Source of the DNA: an uncultured Mediterranea sp.
Lineage (GTDB): Bacteria > Bacteroidota > Bacteroidia > Bacteroidales > Bacteroidaceae
Reading direction: 5' to 3'
Assembly (NCBI GenBank): GCA_945641355.1
Contig: CALZEQ010000001.1
Span: 62,001 to 126,000, forward strand
DNA length: 64,000 nucleotides
Part shown: piece after piece, positions 42,306 to 51,842 of the stretch
How positions within the stretch are numbered: position 1 is the first letter of the stretch
Layout: the number at the start of each line of letters is the position of its first letter
Translations under genes and position numbers: made by a program
The notes under the pieces: model-generated
The model's input: the letters and a program-made list of their open reading frames with translations, nothing else
Databases searched by the model: none
What the model was told of the DNA's origin: nothing

Positions 42306-45125
42306 ATGAGTAGAAAAACGTACATGAATGGGTTGAAAAGAATGGGATGCCTGATAGGAATGCTGGGTTGCATCTGGTGCGCCCACGCAGGCATCGTCAA
42401 AGGAACTATCAAAGACAAACAGAACAGCGAACCGCTGACCGGGGCAACGGTGGTGGCCTCGGGCACCACGCTGGGTACCACGGCCGATGTAGATGGCAAC
42501 TACCGGCTGGAACTGCCGGCCGGTACCTATACACTGACGGTGAGCTACATGGGATACAAGAGTGTGACCAGCGAACCGTTGAAGCTGAAAGCAAAGGACG
42601 AGGTGCTGCTGGACTTCCTGCTGGAAAGCGATACCCAGCTGCTGAACGAGGTGCAGGTGACGGGGCTGGCACGACGCAATACCGAAGCCACGCAGATACA
42701 GGAGCAGCGTCGCAGCCTGGTGCTGCAGACGGGTGTCTCCGCCCAGCAGATAGCCCGCACGCAGGACCGCGATGCCTCGGAGGTGATACGCCGCGTACCG
42801 GGAGTCTCCATCATCGACGAGAAGTTTGTCATGGTGCGCGGCTTGTCGCAGCGATACAACAACGTGTGGCTCAACGGGGGTGCCGTGCCCAGTTCGGAGG
42901 CCGACTCGCGTGCCTTCTCGTTCGACATCCTGCCCAGCTCGCAGTTAGATAATATGGTGATTGTGAAAAGTCCGGCACCCGAATACCCGGCCGACTTCAC
43001 CGGCGGCTTCGTGCTGGTCAATACCAAGCAGTTGCCTGAGGAGGACGGACTGAGTGTCTCCATCGGTGCCGGGATGAACGACAAGACGCACGGCAAGCGC
43101 TTTCTGGCCTCACAGGGCAGCAGCTGGGACTGGTTGGGACTGGGCAGCGGATGGCGTTCGTTGGATGCCGGCATGAAGGGCGGATTGCATACCTATACCG
43201 GCTATCCGGAGGGCGGTGTCCCCCGCATTGACCTGCTGAACAACGGGTTGAACAACGACTGGACGTTGCGTACCCGTCATCCGATGGCCGACCTGAAGCT
43301 GAACCTCAGCTACAACCACACGTGGCAGTCGGAACGGGGAGCGAAGACCGGCCTGCTGGCTGCCGTGAACTACAGCAACAGCTACAAGACGCTGCTCGAT
43401 ATGGAGAACTCGCTCTACGGCCCCTACGACACGTCGAACGACAAGACGGTGGCACTGCGCAAGGCCACGGACAACCGGTACAGCCACGACGTGCGCTGGG
43501 GAGCCATGCTGAACCTCTCGTACCGCCCGCGTGACAGCCGCCACTACTTAGAGTGGAAGAACATCGTCAACCAGATGGCCAAAGACCGCTACTCCGACCG
43601 CACGGGCTTCAATGCGCAGCCGGACAACATCAATAATATGGAGTACTACTACTCCGCACGTACCACCTACAACACCCAGCTGACCGGCCGTCACACGCTG
43701 GACGACGACCAGATAGACTGGAGCGTAGGCTATGCCTATGCTAACCGCAACCTGCCCGACCGCCGGCTTATCGAGCGTACCGATCGTACCAACCAGACGA
43801 TGGGCATCTACCGCATCGGCCGCGAGTTCACCCGGCTGGACGAGCACATCGCTTCGGCAGCAGCCAACTACCGGAAGGAGTTCCATTGGGGCAGCTTCGA
43901 GCCTACCCTGAAGGCGGGCGCGTATGGCGAATACCGTACCCGTACCTACCGCACCCGCCAGTTCCAGTATGGCTGGCAGCCCGACAACACCTTGCCACAA
44001 GGCTTCCTCTTCTCCGACGATATCCCCGGCGAAGTGCTGGTCAACTCCAATTACGGGCCCGACAAACTGTACCTCTATGAGGAGGTGAACTACCTGAACA
44101 ACTACGAGGGCGACCAGACACAGGCCGCCGGCTATGTGGGCGTGAACCTGCCCGTAGGCAGTGCCTTCAACGTCTATGCCGGCGTGCGCTACGAGTACAA
44201 CCGCCAGGTGCTGCGGATGAATACGCGCCAGTATGAGGAGAGCCTGCAGAGCACGACCTATGACAACAACGACCTCTTCCCCTCGCTCAATCTGACCTAC
44301 AAGCTCTCCGAACGCCACCAGTTGCGTGCCGCATACGGTCGTTCGGTCAACCGCCCCGAGTTTCGCGAACTATCCACCTCCGTCTATTACGACTTCGATC
44401 TGGGCAGCAACGTGATGGGTAATTACGACCTGCAGGCTGCCTACATCGACAACCTCGACTTGCGTTACGAGTGGTACCCATCGGCCGGCGAGCAGATTTC
44501 GGTGGCCCTCTTCTACAAGCATTTCCGCCATCCCATCGAGTGGACCTACACCGTGGCAGGCGGCACCGACCTTATCTATTCGTTTGTCAATGCCCGTGGT
44601 GCCAACAACTACGGCGTAGAGGTGGATGTGCGCAAGAACCTGGACTTCGTGGGACTGCCCGACTTCTCGCTTGCCTTCAACGGAGCCTGGATAAAGAGCA
44701 AGGTGCAGTTTGAGCCGGGCGGCAACAACATCGACCGCCCCATGCAAGGACAGTCGCCTTACCTCATCAACACCGGCCTCTTCTACAACCGCCGCGAGCA
44801 GGGGTGGAGTGCGGCCCTGCTCTACAACCGCATCGGCAAGCGCATCATCGGCGTGGGCAACCGCTACGGCACAGGTGCCGACGGAACGGCCCGCAACATC
44901 CCCAACTCCTACGAGATGCCGCGCAACAGCATCGACCTCTCGCTGGGCAAGAAGCTGGGACACTGGGACGTGAAGCTGGCCGTGCGCGACCTGCTGGCCG
45001 AGCGATACCTCTTCAAGCAGTTTGAGGAGGTGACGGTGGACGGCCATACACGTACCATCGAAGAGGTGACGCGCAGCTACCGCCCCGGACGCAATTTCCA
45101 AGTAACAATAGGTTATAGTTTTTAA
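42306..45125 (+). CDS. TonB-dependent outer-membrane receptor (not SusC type)
   Basis: 939 aa from MSRKTYMNGLKRMGCLIGML. Signal peptide ending CAHA, then a carboxypeptidase-D-like domain (VKGTIKDKQNSEPLTGATVV), a plug with ASEVIRRVPGVSIID and FVMVRGLSQRYNNVWLNGG, SFDILPSSQLDNMVIVKSP, and a beta-barrel ending NFQVTIGYSF. This belongs to the receptor class with the GLSxRYNN-LNG plug motif, not to SusC/RagA, and no SusD follows. The next gene, 27 bp on, encodes a beta-helix-like lipoprotein. The substrate is unknown; iron, phosphate-linked or peptide ligands are all possible. The gene is markedly GC-rich with strong third-position G/C preference. Confidence 0.88.
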   Translation: MSRKTYMNGLKRMGCLIGMLGCIWCAHAGIVKGTIKDKQNSEPLTGATVVASGTTLGTTADVDGNYRLELPAGTYTLTVSYMGYKSVTSEPLKLKAKDEVLLDFLLESDTQLLNEVQVTGLARRNTEATQIQEQRRSLVLQTGVSAQQIARTQDRDASEVIRRVPGVSIIDEKFVMVRGLSQRYNNVWLNGGAVPSSEADSRAFSFDILPSSQLDNMVIVKSPAPEYPADFTGGFVLVNTKQLPEEDGLSVSIGAGMNDKTHGKRFLASQGSSWDWLGLGSGWRSLDAGMKGGLHTYTGYPEGGVPRIDLLNNGLNNDWTLRTRHPMADLKLNLSYNHTWQSERGAKTGLLAAVNYSNSYKTLLDMENSLYGPYDTSNDKTVALRKATDNRYSHDVRWGAMLNLSYRPRDSRHYLEWKNIVNQMAKDRYSDRTGFNAQPDNINNMEYYYSARTTYNTQLTGRHTLDDDQIDWSVGYAYANRNLPDRRLIERTDRTNQTMGIYRIGREFTRLDEHIASAAANYRKEFHWGSFEPTLKAGAYGEYRTRTYRTRQFQYGWQPDNTLPQGFLFSDDIPGEVLVNSNYGPDKLYLYEEVNYLNNYEGDQTQAAGYVGVNLPVGSAFNVYAGVRYEYNRQVLRMNTRQYEESLQSTTYDNNDLFPSLNLTYKLSERHQLRAAYGRSVNRPEFRELSTSVYYDFDLGSNVMGNYDLQAAYIDNLDLRYEWYPSAGEQISVALFYKHFRHPIEWTYTVAGGTDLIYSFVNARGANNYGVEVDVRKNLDFVGLPDFSLAFNGAWIKSKVQFEPGGNNIDRPMQGQSPYLINTGLFYNRREQGWSAALLYNRIGKRIIGVGNRYGTGADGTARNIPNSYEMPRNSIDLSLGKKLGHWDVKLAVRDLLAERYLFKQFEEVTVDGHTRTIEEVTRSYRPGRNFQVTIGYSF

Positions 45126-45152
45126 ATATTCAATTATCAAAACGCTAAAAGT

Positions 45153-46643
45153 ATGAAAACTGAATGCAAAAGATGGGGGCAGACACTGCTGGCCGGTGTC
45201 GCCCTGACCATGACAGTAGTCCTGACCGCTTGCTCGTCGGACAACGACGATCCCGAACAGCCGCAGGTCACCGACCCCGAAGTGACTTACCAAGGTAATG
45301 TGGCCTACAGCCAGGGCATCCTCTTCAACCAAGGCACGGAGCTGGGCAACGGTGCACAGAACTTCCACCTGACCGGCGATGTGACGCTGACCAAAGGTAC
45401 CTATCTGCTGAAGGGATGGGTCTATGTGGATGCCGGTGCCAAACTGCGCATCCCTGCCGGCACCGTCATCAAGGGTGACAAGCAGACCATGGCGGCGCTG
45501 ATTGTGGAGCCGGGCGGCTATGTGGAGATGAAAGGTACCAAGGAGGCTCCCGTCGTGATGACCTCGGCACAGCCTGCCGGACAACGCCGGCCGGGTGACT
45601 GGGGCGGACTCATCATCTGCGGCAAGGCGAAGAACAACCAGGGTACGCAACAGATTGAGGGCGGTCCTACCACCATCCACGGAGGCAACGACGATGCCGA
45701 CAACTCGGGCATCTACCAGTACATCCGTGTGGAGTTTGCCGGCTATCCGTTTGATACCGACAAGGAGATAAACGGCATCACCTTCGGCTCGGTGGGCAGC
45801 GGCACCACCATCGACCACCTGCAGGTCTCCTATTCCAACGACGACTCGTTCGAGTGGTTCGGCGGGGCTGTCAACTGCCAGTATCTGGTGGCTTACAAAG
45901 GCTGGGACGATGAGTTCGATACCGACAACGGCTTCAGCGGCACGGTGCAGTACTGCCTCTCCATCCGCGACCCGCGCATTGCCGACACCTCGCAGAGCAA
46001 CGGCTTCGAGAGCGACAACAATGCCAGCGGGGCCGAGACGGCTCCCTTCACGACGGCCACCTTCCGCAACGTCACCTTCATCGGCCCCCGTACCGCCAAG
46101 AACACGGACTTTGTCAACACCTCCGACTACATCACTGCCGGAAGCGTTTTCCCCAACAACGGTTCCAAGCTGGGTCGGTTCCAGTCGGCCATGCAGATAC
46201 GCCGCAGCAGCAAGCTCAATGTAGAGAACGCGCTGGCAGTGGGCTATCCTGTAGGTCTGATTGTGGACGGTGAGAAAGGTAATACGGTGAAGTATGCCCG
46301 CGAAGGCAGTTTCAGCCTGAAGAACATCATCTTTGCCGGCATGGATGTCATCGGCACGGACAAGAACAAGGAGTACGAAGACTATCTGTATGACTACGCC
46401 ACGCAGTCGGAAGACCGTTCGCAGCTCTCCTTCTCGCACACCTTCTTCCTCAGCGAAGCTACCAACAAGGTGATGGAGGAGGCCGAACTGAAGCTGACTG
46501 ACCCGGCTGGTGCCGGCCAGAACTATTGCCCCTCTGTGGCGCTGTCTGACAACAACGGCGGCTATATCGGTGCCTTCCGCGATGCATCCGACAACTGGCT
46601 GGACGGCTGGACCAACTTCGATCCGCAGAATACGGCATATTGA
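45153..46643 (+). CDS. beta-helix-like surface lipoprotein paired with the TonB receptor
   Basis: 496 aa, lipoprotein (LAGVALTMTVVLTAC, then SSDNDDPEQP, an acidic post-cysteine run). The body has many short Gly/Asn/Asp-rich turns of a right-handed beta-helix: LTKGTYLLKGWVYVDAGAKL, IPAGTVIKGDKQTMAALIVE, PGDWGGLIICGKAKNNQ, IQYIRVEFAGY-type strands and FEWFGGAVNCQYLVA. It ends WLDGWTNFDPQNTAY, a tail I associate with this family. It lies 27 bp after the receptor gene and is likely its surface partner, analogous to SusD for SusC though unrelated in sequence. Function not recognised. Confidence 0.8.
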   Translation: MKTECKRWGQTLLAGVALTMTVVLTACSSDNDDPEQPQVTDPEVTYQGNVAYSQGILFNQGTELGNGAQNFHLTGDVTLTKGTYLLKGWVYVDAGAKLRIPAGTVIKGDKQTMAALIVEPGGYVEMKGTKEAPVVMTSAQPAGQRRPGDWGGLIICGKAKNNQGTQQIEGGPTTIHGGNDDADNSGIYQYIRVEFAGYPFDTDKEINGITFGSVGSGTTIDHLQVSYSNDDSFEWFGGAVNCQYLVAYKGWDDEFDTDNGFSGTVQYCLSIRDPRIADTSQSNGFESDNNASGAETAPFTTATFRNVTFIGPRTAKNTDFVNTSDYITAGSVFPNNGSKLGRFQSAMQIRRSSKLNVENALAVGYPVGLIVDGEKGNTVKYAREGSFSLKNIIFAGMDVIGTDKNKEYEDYLYDYATQSEDRSQLSFSHTFFLSEATNKVMEEAELKLTDPAGAGQNYCPSVALSDNNGGYIGAFRDASDNWLDGWTNFDPQNTAY

Positions 46644-46672
46644 TAGCGTCCCCGTCACGTACGCTCTCTCTC

Positions 46673-46752
46673 TGACAAAAGAAGGAGGCTATCCCTATCT
46701 CCCTAAAACAAAACAGATATGGAATTAGCCTCCTTCGCTGTCAAACAAAACA
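46673..46752 (+). terminator. long-loop hairpin after the lipoprotein gene
   Basis: GAAGGAGGCTA (46681-46691) pairs with TAGCCTCCTTC (46736-46746), extended by TGACA / TGTCA; loop 44 nt. It starts 30 bp after the stop of the beta-helix lipoprotein gene. No T-tract, so it could also be a stabilising 3' structure. Confidence 0.55.
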
Positions 46753-46826
46753 AACATGGTTTGTGTCTATGTGTTTATTATTGAGACGATGTAATTAAGT
46801 GTATAGGAAAGATGAATGGGCAGTTT

Positions 46827-46993
46827 AGAGCCTGTATGAATTTTGTTCAGTCTTTTTTTGAGAGTTCTTTTTGAGGATGTTTTTCTGTTTTATGAGGAGC
46901 ATAGCGGGCTATGTGACGAATAAAAACAGAGCGAAAAGAAACTCAAAAGGAAACTCAATATAAACACTTTTGAAGAAAATAAAAACTGGCTCT
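46827..46993. repeat. about 165-bp imperfect inverted repeat (MITE-like or dispersed intergenic repeat)
   Basis: The ends AGAGCC (46827-46832) and GGCTCT (46988-46993) are inverted; inside are TTTGAG / CTCAAA segments, TCTGTTTTA (46884-46892) opposite TAAAAACAGA (46921-46930), and a CATAGC-GG-GCTATG centre (46900-46913). The whole folds into one long imperfect hairpin between two convergent genes and just reaches the stop of the 46993 gene. I believe near-identical stretches recur in Bacteroides genomes, but could not check. No coding capacity. Confidence 0.6.
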
Positions 46994-47331
46994 TATTCTT
47001 TGTAATAGACGCGGCTTCCTACGATGCGATGCCGCATTTCGCGTTCACTCCGATACAGCATATCCCCCTTCAGAAAATAGTAGGAGCGATTTCCTGCAAA
47101 CTCGATGTTGACAAACTCATAAGAGGCATCTGATGAGTTGACGCTCCAGGAACTTTCGTAAGTCACCTGATTGGGGAAAACGATTAATGCCACAGAATCT
47201 TCTCTTAATTCAAATCGGATGCTGTCCTCGGTATAGAAGATGCCGGCGTAGCCATGCGGTGGGGTGGCTTTTCTGCAAGAATAGAACTGTAGACAAAAGA
47301 ATATCAATAAAATAGATTGTACTGCTTTCAT
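46993..47331 (-). CDS. small hypothetical lipoprotein
   Basis: 112 aa from MKAVQSILLIFFCLQFYSCR; a Met six codons upstream (47349) is possible but less natural before a signal peptide. Lipobox FYSC. The mature part (RKATPPHGYAGIFYTEDSIR onward) is about 92 residues with alternating hydrophobic strands (VALIVFPNQVTYESSW, YEFVNIEFAGNRSYYF), consistent with a small beta-rich periplasmic or surface lipoprotein. No family recognised. Its 3' end coincides with the end of the imperfect inverted repeat. It lies downstream of the large surface lipoprotein gene, separated by a strong hairpin, so it is probably a separate unit. Confidence 0.6.
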   Translation of the reverse strand: MKAVQSILLIFFCLQFYSCRKATPPHGYAGIFYTEDSIRFELREDSVALIVFPNQVTYESSWSVNSSDASYEFVNIEFAGNRSYYFLKGDMLYRSEREMRHRIVGSRVYYKE

Positions 47332-47380
47332 TTTTGTTCGTTCATTCATTACTTGTTGTTGAAATATGTATACTGAACAG

Positions 47381-47411
47381 TGAGGGCATTCCTAATGATG
47401 GAATGCCCTCA
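47381..47411 (-). terminator. terminator-like hairpin after the large surface lipoprotein gene
   Basis: TGAGGGCATTCC / GGAATGCCCTCA (47381-47392, 47400-47411), a 12-bp perfect stem with a 7-nt loop, 28 bp downstream of the stop at 47439. No T-run. Confidence 0.65.
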
Positions 47412-47438
47412 TTTGATAGTCAAGTTCTTACATCCAGT

Positions 47439-50400
47439 TTATTCAGCAGGAGTACCTGCATTCTTCTTCACTTCCACTTCGAACGTCTTGGTGAATGACT
47501 TCCATTTGTACCCAAACTTCACAGGGATGAATATCTTGTAATCCCAGTTGACGGGAGTTCCGCTGTAGTTGTTATAGGTAAGGGTCTCATTGGTACCGTC
47601 ATAAACCACTGTCGTGTTGGAAGGCAATGGCCCGTCGGTAACACCTGCAGTCGGAATCAGGTTGCCGCTGGCATCCACTTTCAGGTTGGTCTTGATTTGT
47701 GATGTCATCCATTCGCCCGGTACAACCTCATAGAATTCCCACAAAGCTTTCTGAAGGCCGGTCGTGTTGGCCACTACATAATTCTTGCCTGTTTCGTCAG
47801 CATTCCAGGAGATGTAAGTGAAAGCACCCTTTACATCAATCGTGCTGCCACCAATCGTTGCATCAGTGAAGTCGTCTGTATCGCCGTCCTTTACAGTCAG
47901 CGGTTCGATGATGAAGGCATCGTATGATTTGATGACTTCATAGTGTGCAGCTGTGTGCGCACCGTCATCACAGAGGTCAGCAACCAGCTGGACAGGAATA
48001 TACTTGCCTACCAGTGCCTTGGCAGCTTCTGTCGGTTTGTCACCGGAGCGAGGAGCGTGGTCAGGAGTAGCCTCTTGCAACTTGATGTTGTAGGTGATGG
48101 CACCTTTTGCCGGATTGTTGGCATCCGTACACTTGTTTACTACGGCATTGTCAATGGTTGCAGCCACCTCACCATTGATGTAGAGGATAGTGCCGTCAGC
48201 ACTGACTGTTGCCGTTTTCTCTACTACAGAAGTACCGTTGAAATAGTTATACTTATAGCTTGTGTTGGCTGCTTCCAGTTTTGATTTGTCAAAGATGTAG
48301 CGTACACCTGTGGAAGCATACTTTGTAGCATAGTCAAACTTCGTACCGGCTTGTACCTTGTCCGTGAAGTAGATTACCTGATCTGCGCCGATGGTTGGCT
48401 TCTTGGAATCCTTGTTCAGGAATCCGTTCAGCAGGTCAGTATAGATGTTACAAGTAGGATTGTTCTTGTGGTCAACATTGTCGTTCCAAGCGGGGTTGTA
48501 TTCAATCGTATTGTACACGATGGGGTTGACATTGAAGATATCCCATTGACCGTTGTTCTTCCAGTAGCGTCCGTCATAGCCATACAGAGCAAATGCTGGT
48601 TTGTACAACGTGCGGGTCAGGGTCAGAACCAATGTCGGATATGCACCTGTCGGATCCTTCCAATAAACCACCTTCGAGAACTTCATGGTCTCCTGGTTCT
48701 TCCATACCGGATACTTCGTGATAATATCTGCATGTGTCAGTGTCCAGATGATATTGTACGATTCAACACCGCTTTCTGTATTAATCAGAATTTCGGCCTT
48801 ACCTTCGCCCTTGCCGGAGATACCATCGAAACCTGCATCTACATAGACAGCGTGGAATTCTTGCTTGGTCATGCCACCGTCTTTTGCACCGTGATAGATG
48901 ACTTCGTTCATCTCCTGCGTGCCGATGCGCGCTACGTAGTTGTCGCAAGTGTAGAGTGCGTCATTGAAGTTGTGTGACAGCGGTCTGTCGTCTACCTCCT
49001 TCACCCATTTCACTTTCATGTAACGTATGGCGACCAGTGCCTTGTTCACGGTATCCACCAGTTCTACACGTACCAGAGGTTCGCGTCCCACTGCTGTAGC
49101 CGATGTGCCCGATACGGTATAGACCTTGGAAGTCATGTGTCCGTTCATCGGGGTGTCAATCTCGGCAAACTTCTGTTGGTCAGTCTTGTTCGTATTGCCT
49201 TCAGGTCCTCCCAATGTGATATAAGGTGTGGTAGGACGGTAGAAACGGAATGTCAATCCGTAAGCCTTGTAGTTGTTCAGGTCGGCGTGCGCATTGTGCT
49301 CTTTGACATCCTTGTCTGTAACGCAAACTTTGACCAGCTGCTTCAGGTCGAGAGGTTGGTCATATGGCCATTTCACGTCAGTGTATTCACCGGCCTTTGA
49401 CTCGTATACGCAGACAGAGTCATGGTAGTGTACGTAGAATTCACCCTTTGCATCCGTCTGGGTCTCAACTGCAAACTTGCCGTTTATCGCCTTTGCGAAA
49501 TCGGTGCGGCTGTTGGCCAGATAGGGAATCTTGATGGCTTCGTGCAGGCGTACATATTCTGAGTTTACATAAACGTCTGAACCGGCTTTCTTTTCATCGG
49601 CTGTCAGATTCTCGTCAGCAATAGGTGCCTTCAACGATGCCATATAGAACTGTTCCGAACCGCTCTCGTGTCCACCGGTGGCAGCAATGGAGCCGGGTAC
49701 AGTCTTCTTATAGAACACGGTCAGTACATTTTTATCAATGTTCCAGTCTACAGGCTGTACGGGGCTGTTAGTCGTTACGGTGGTACCTCTTGTCAACGCA
49801 TTGGTAGATTGGATGCAATCAAACGAAGGCATCTTGATGTCCTGTTTGCGTACGCCCAGATTGGGACTGACGTGGAAGTAGGCTTCGTTTCGATCGGTAG
49901 AAACCGAATAAATCTTGGTGTTTGCATTCACATGGTCCAGCACAGGTTCTGAAGGATGCGTATTTACGGGCGTTTGTGCATGTCCAGCAATTGCCTGATA
50001 CTTCTGGGGAGTGTATTGCAACGTAGTCAACGTAATGGCTGCAATGCCGTTGATGTGAGCTGTAGGAATGACAGAAAGGCTGGTCAGACGATGCCCGATA
50101 AGTGACATTACTTCTGCAGCCAACGCATCTACCTTGGCTGCCACTTTCGAAATTTCGGCAGATGTGGCGAACTGGCCTTTCAACTCTTCTTTCAGTGCAT
50201 TCACTTTCTTCGTCACGTCATCCAACGAAGCCAACTTGTCAATCTGAGCCTGCAAGGCCTTGTCTGCATCTTCCAAGGCTCTTTTTAAGGCATCCAGTTC
50301 GGCAGCCGTCACTTCCGACGTGCCTCCTTGGGCTGCTTTCAGCGCCTCTTCAGCTTTCTTACGAGCCTCTTCAGCTGCACTCTTTGCTGCATTGGCCTCG

Positions 50401-50591
50401 GTTTTAGCTGCCTCAATGGAGGATTGTACCGCAGCTACTTTGGCTGTCAAGTCTTCCACCGAAGCTTTCTTGTCCAACTCAGTCTGTAAGTCCTCGATGT
50501 CGTCATCATAGTCCTTGCAAGAGGTGAACGTCCCTGTTGAGCCTATCATCAAGGCGGCAAACAGAGCTACGCTTAGATACTTTTTGTTCAT
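47439..50591 (-). CDS. large coiled-coil surface lipoprotein, phase-variable candidate (S-layer-like)
   Basis: 1050 aa. Lipoprotein signal MNKKYLSVALFAALMIGSTG then TFTSCKDYDDD, an acidic surface-export-like tail. Residues about 30-165 are an Ala/Lys/Glu-rich coiled coil (AAKSAAEEARKKAEEALKAA; ALEDADKALQAQIDKL). The remaining about 850 residues are beta-rich with no recognised enzymatic motif. In architecture and setting this resembles the phase-variable S-layer-like lipoproteins described in B. thetaiotaomicron (BT1927 type); that homology is inferred, not verified. The region between its ATG and the left inverted repeat (50592-50664) lacks a TAnnTTTG box, so in this orientation the gene appears promoterless; the promoter at 51799-51830 would face it after inversion. 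Confidence 0.82.
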   Translation of the reverse strand: MNKKYLSVALFAALMIGSTGTFTSCKDYDDDIEDLQTELDKKASVEDLTAKVAAVQSSIEAAKTEANAAKSAAEEARKKAEEALKAAQGGTSEVTAAELDALKRALEDADKALQAQIDKLASLDDVTKKVNALKEELKGQFATSAEISKVAAKVDALAAEVMSLIGHRLTSLSVIPTAHINGIAAITLTTLQYTPQKYQAIAGHAQTPVNTHPSEPVLDHVNANTKIYSVSTDRNEAYFHVSPNLGVRKQDIKMPSFDCIQSTNALTRGTTVTTNSPVQPVDWNIDKNVLTVFYKKTVPGSIAATGGHESGSEQFYMASLKAPIADENLTADEKKAGSDVYVNSEYVRLHEAIKIPYLANSRTDFAKAINGKFAVETQTDAKGEFYVHYHDSVCVYESKAGEYTDVKWPYDQPLDLKQLVKVCVTDKDVKEHNAHADLNNYKAYGLTFRFYRPTTPYITLGGPEGNTNKTDQQKFAEIDTPMNGHMTSKVYTVSGTSATAVGREPLVRVELVDTVNKALVAIRYMKVKWVKEVDDRPLSHNFNDALYTCDNYVARIGTQEMNEVIYHGAKDGGMTKQEFHAVYVDAGFDGISGKGEGKAEILINTESGVESYNIIWTLTHADIITKYPVWKNQETMKFSKVVYWKDPTGAYPTLVLTLTRTLYKPAFALYGYDGRYWKNNGQWDIFNVNPIVYNTIEYNPAWNDNVDHKNNPTCNIYTDLLNGFLNKDSKKPTIGADQVIYFTDKVQAGTKFDYATKYASTGVRYIFDKSKLEAANTSYKYNYFNGTSVVEKTATVSADGTILYINGEVAATIDNAVVNKCTDANNPAKGAITYNIKLQEATPDHAPRSGDKPTEAAKALVGKYIPVQLVADLCDDGAHTAAHYEVIKSYDAFIIEPLTVKDGDTDDFTDATIGGSTIDVKGAFTYISWNADETGKNYVVANTTGLQKALWEFYEVVPGEWMTSQIKTNLKVDASGNLIPTAGVTDGPLPSNTTVVYDGTNETLTYNNYSGTPVNWDYKIFIPVKFGYKWKSFTKTFEVEVKKNAGTPAE

Positions 50592-50664
50592 AACTTAAAC
50601 TTTTAATTTATAAATTAAAAAATAAAAAAATAATGTTTCCGAACTCGCATTCATTTATCACATT

Positions 50665-50690
50665 TTTCTGTTACTTTAGAGGTAACGGAA
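50665..50690 (+). repeat. left 26-bp inverted repeat (recombination site)
   Basis: Core CTGTTACTTTAGAGGTAACG. GTTAC and GTAAC arms flank a 7-bp TTTAGAG spacer, the arm-spacer-arm layout of tyrosine-recombinase crossover sites. Identical on the opposite strand at 51843-51868. It lies 74 bp upstream of the surface lipoprotein start and 11 bp from the recombinase stop codon. Confidence 0.9.
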
Positions 50691-50701
50691 GGAAACATTA
50701 T

Positions 50702-51670
50702 TTATTTGGCTTGACGTTTTACAAATTCCATTACTTGTCTGTTCGCTTCATCTATTCTGTGGTCCTCAAACGGTTTCAGGTAGGTTTCGGTCACTCGGAT
50801 GGAGGAGTGTCCCATTGCCTCCGATATTACACCTGGGTGTATCTCGCAACGATAGGCGGCCGTTGCCCACGTATGTCGGGCGGAGTAACTGCTGAAGTTG
50901 GTCTCTATGCCCAACTCCTGCTTGATGACTGCCAAATGGTTGTTGAACTTGCGTAGTGCTGACTGATATTCGCGATAAGCCTTTTCTGTTCCCTCTGCCG
51001 CACGAATCACTGGGAACAGATAGGGCGATTGCATGTCAGGATTCCGCATTAATTCAATCAATCGAAGTGCTTCGTCTGAAAGATGAACGTGCAACGGCCT
51101 GCCGGTTTTCTTTCGTCTATACGAGAGCATGTTCCCTTTCAAATCCTTTTTGCGTAGGTAGACCAAATCAACAAAGGGTATGCCGCGTAGAAGAAACATA
51201 AGTATGAACAGTATTTTACTCCTATCTTTCGGAGTAAGCGCATTGGATGAGTACTGCTCTTCTTCAATTTGACGTAACAACAGTCCAATATCGTTCATTT
51301 CCATCGTCCTGCGTTTGTCTGCCAATGTACCCGTATAAACGTGTCTGAACAGCCGAGGGGTGTAGATAGCTATTCCAGAATCAACGGCCTGGTTATATAC
51401 AGCCCTCAGTGTCTTCATATAGGTGGATACGGTATTCCATGTACATCCGCGTTGACGCAAATACTCCTCGAAATGTTTTAGTATGGATGGCGTGAGCTGT
51501 TCGAAACGAAGATTCTTCCCTTGACAGAAAGCTGTAAACACATTGTACGTAGTCTGATAGATGTGAGCAGTTCCCCATTTCCCTCTTTCGCGAAATTCCT
51601 CTATCAGAAGAGATAGAGAATTTTGTATATACATTGTTCTCATAATATAGTTTCGTTTTTGATAATTCAA
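50702..51670 (-). CDS. tyrosine-type DNA invertase
   Basis: 322 aa; the true start may be Met10 or Met13 (MYIQNSLSLLIEEF). N-terminal SAM-like core-binding domain (about 20-115: TYNVFTAFCQGKNLRFEQLT, EEYLRQRGCTWNTVSTYMK). The catalytic domain (about 125-310) shows the Arg in FLLRGIPFVDLVYL, Lys in RRKKTGRP, Arg-His in SSYSARHTWATAA, His in AMGHSSIRV and the nucleophilic Tyr in TETYLKPF. It resembles Bacteroides site-specific invertases. It is enclosed by the two copies of the 26-bp site, so it moves with the segment it presumably inverts. No good promoter is visible directly upstream in this orientation. Confidence 0.9.
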   Translation of the reverse strand: MNYQKRNYIMRTMYIQNSLSLLIEEFRERGKWGTAHIYQTTYNVFTAFCQGKNLRFEQLTPSILKHFEEYLRQRGCTWNTVSTYMKTLRAVYNQAVDSGIAIYTPRLFRHVYTGTLADKRRTMEMNDIGLLLRQIEEEQYSSNALTPKDRSKILFILMFLLRGIPFVDLVYLRKKDLKGNMLSYRRKKTGRPLHVHLSDEALRLIELMRNPDMQSPYLFPVIRAAEGTEKAYREYQSALRKFNNHLAVIKQELGIETNFSSYSARHTWATAAYRCEIHPGVISEAMGHSSIRVTETYLKPFEDHRIDEANRQVMEFVKRQAK

Positions 51671-51798
51671 TATATCCTCCTTTCAGTATCCTGATATGCC
51701 ATATAAATAGATATATACATTTTTATATAAGAATCCGAACCATTTGCCGAATATATGGAACTATTTTTATTGAAGTTTTTAATTTTAACCTCTTATTA

Positions 51799-51830
51799 TT
51801 TGCTTATTAATAGAAAAAGGCGTATGTTTG
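51799..51830 (+). promoter_or_regulatory. invertible promoter, currently facing away from the surface lipoprotein gene
   Basis: TTTG (51799-51802), 20-bp spacer, TATGTTTG (51823-51830): a full Bacteroides consensus on the plus strand. Initiation near 51837, just before the right repeat. No ORF of note lies in the first 900 bp to its right. Confidence 0.78.
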
Positions 51831-51842
51831 CACAGTTTTTTA

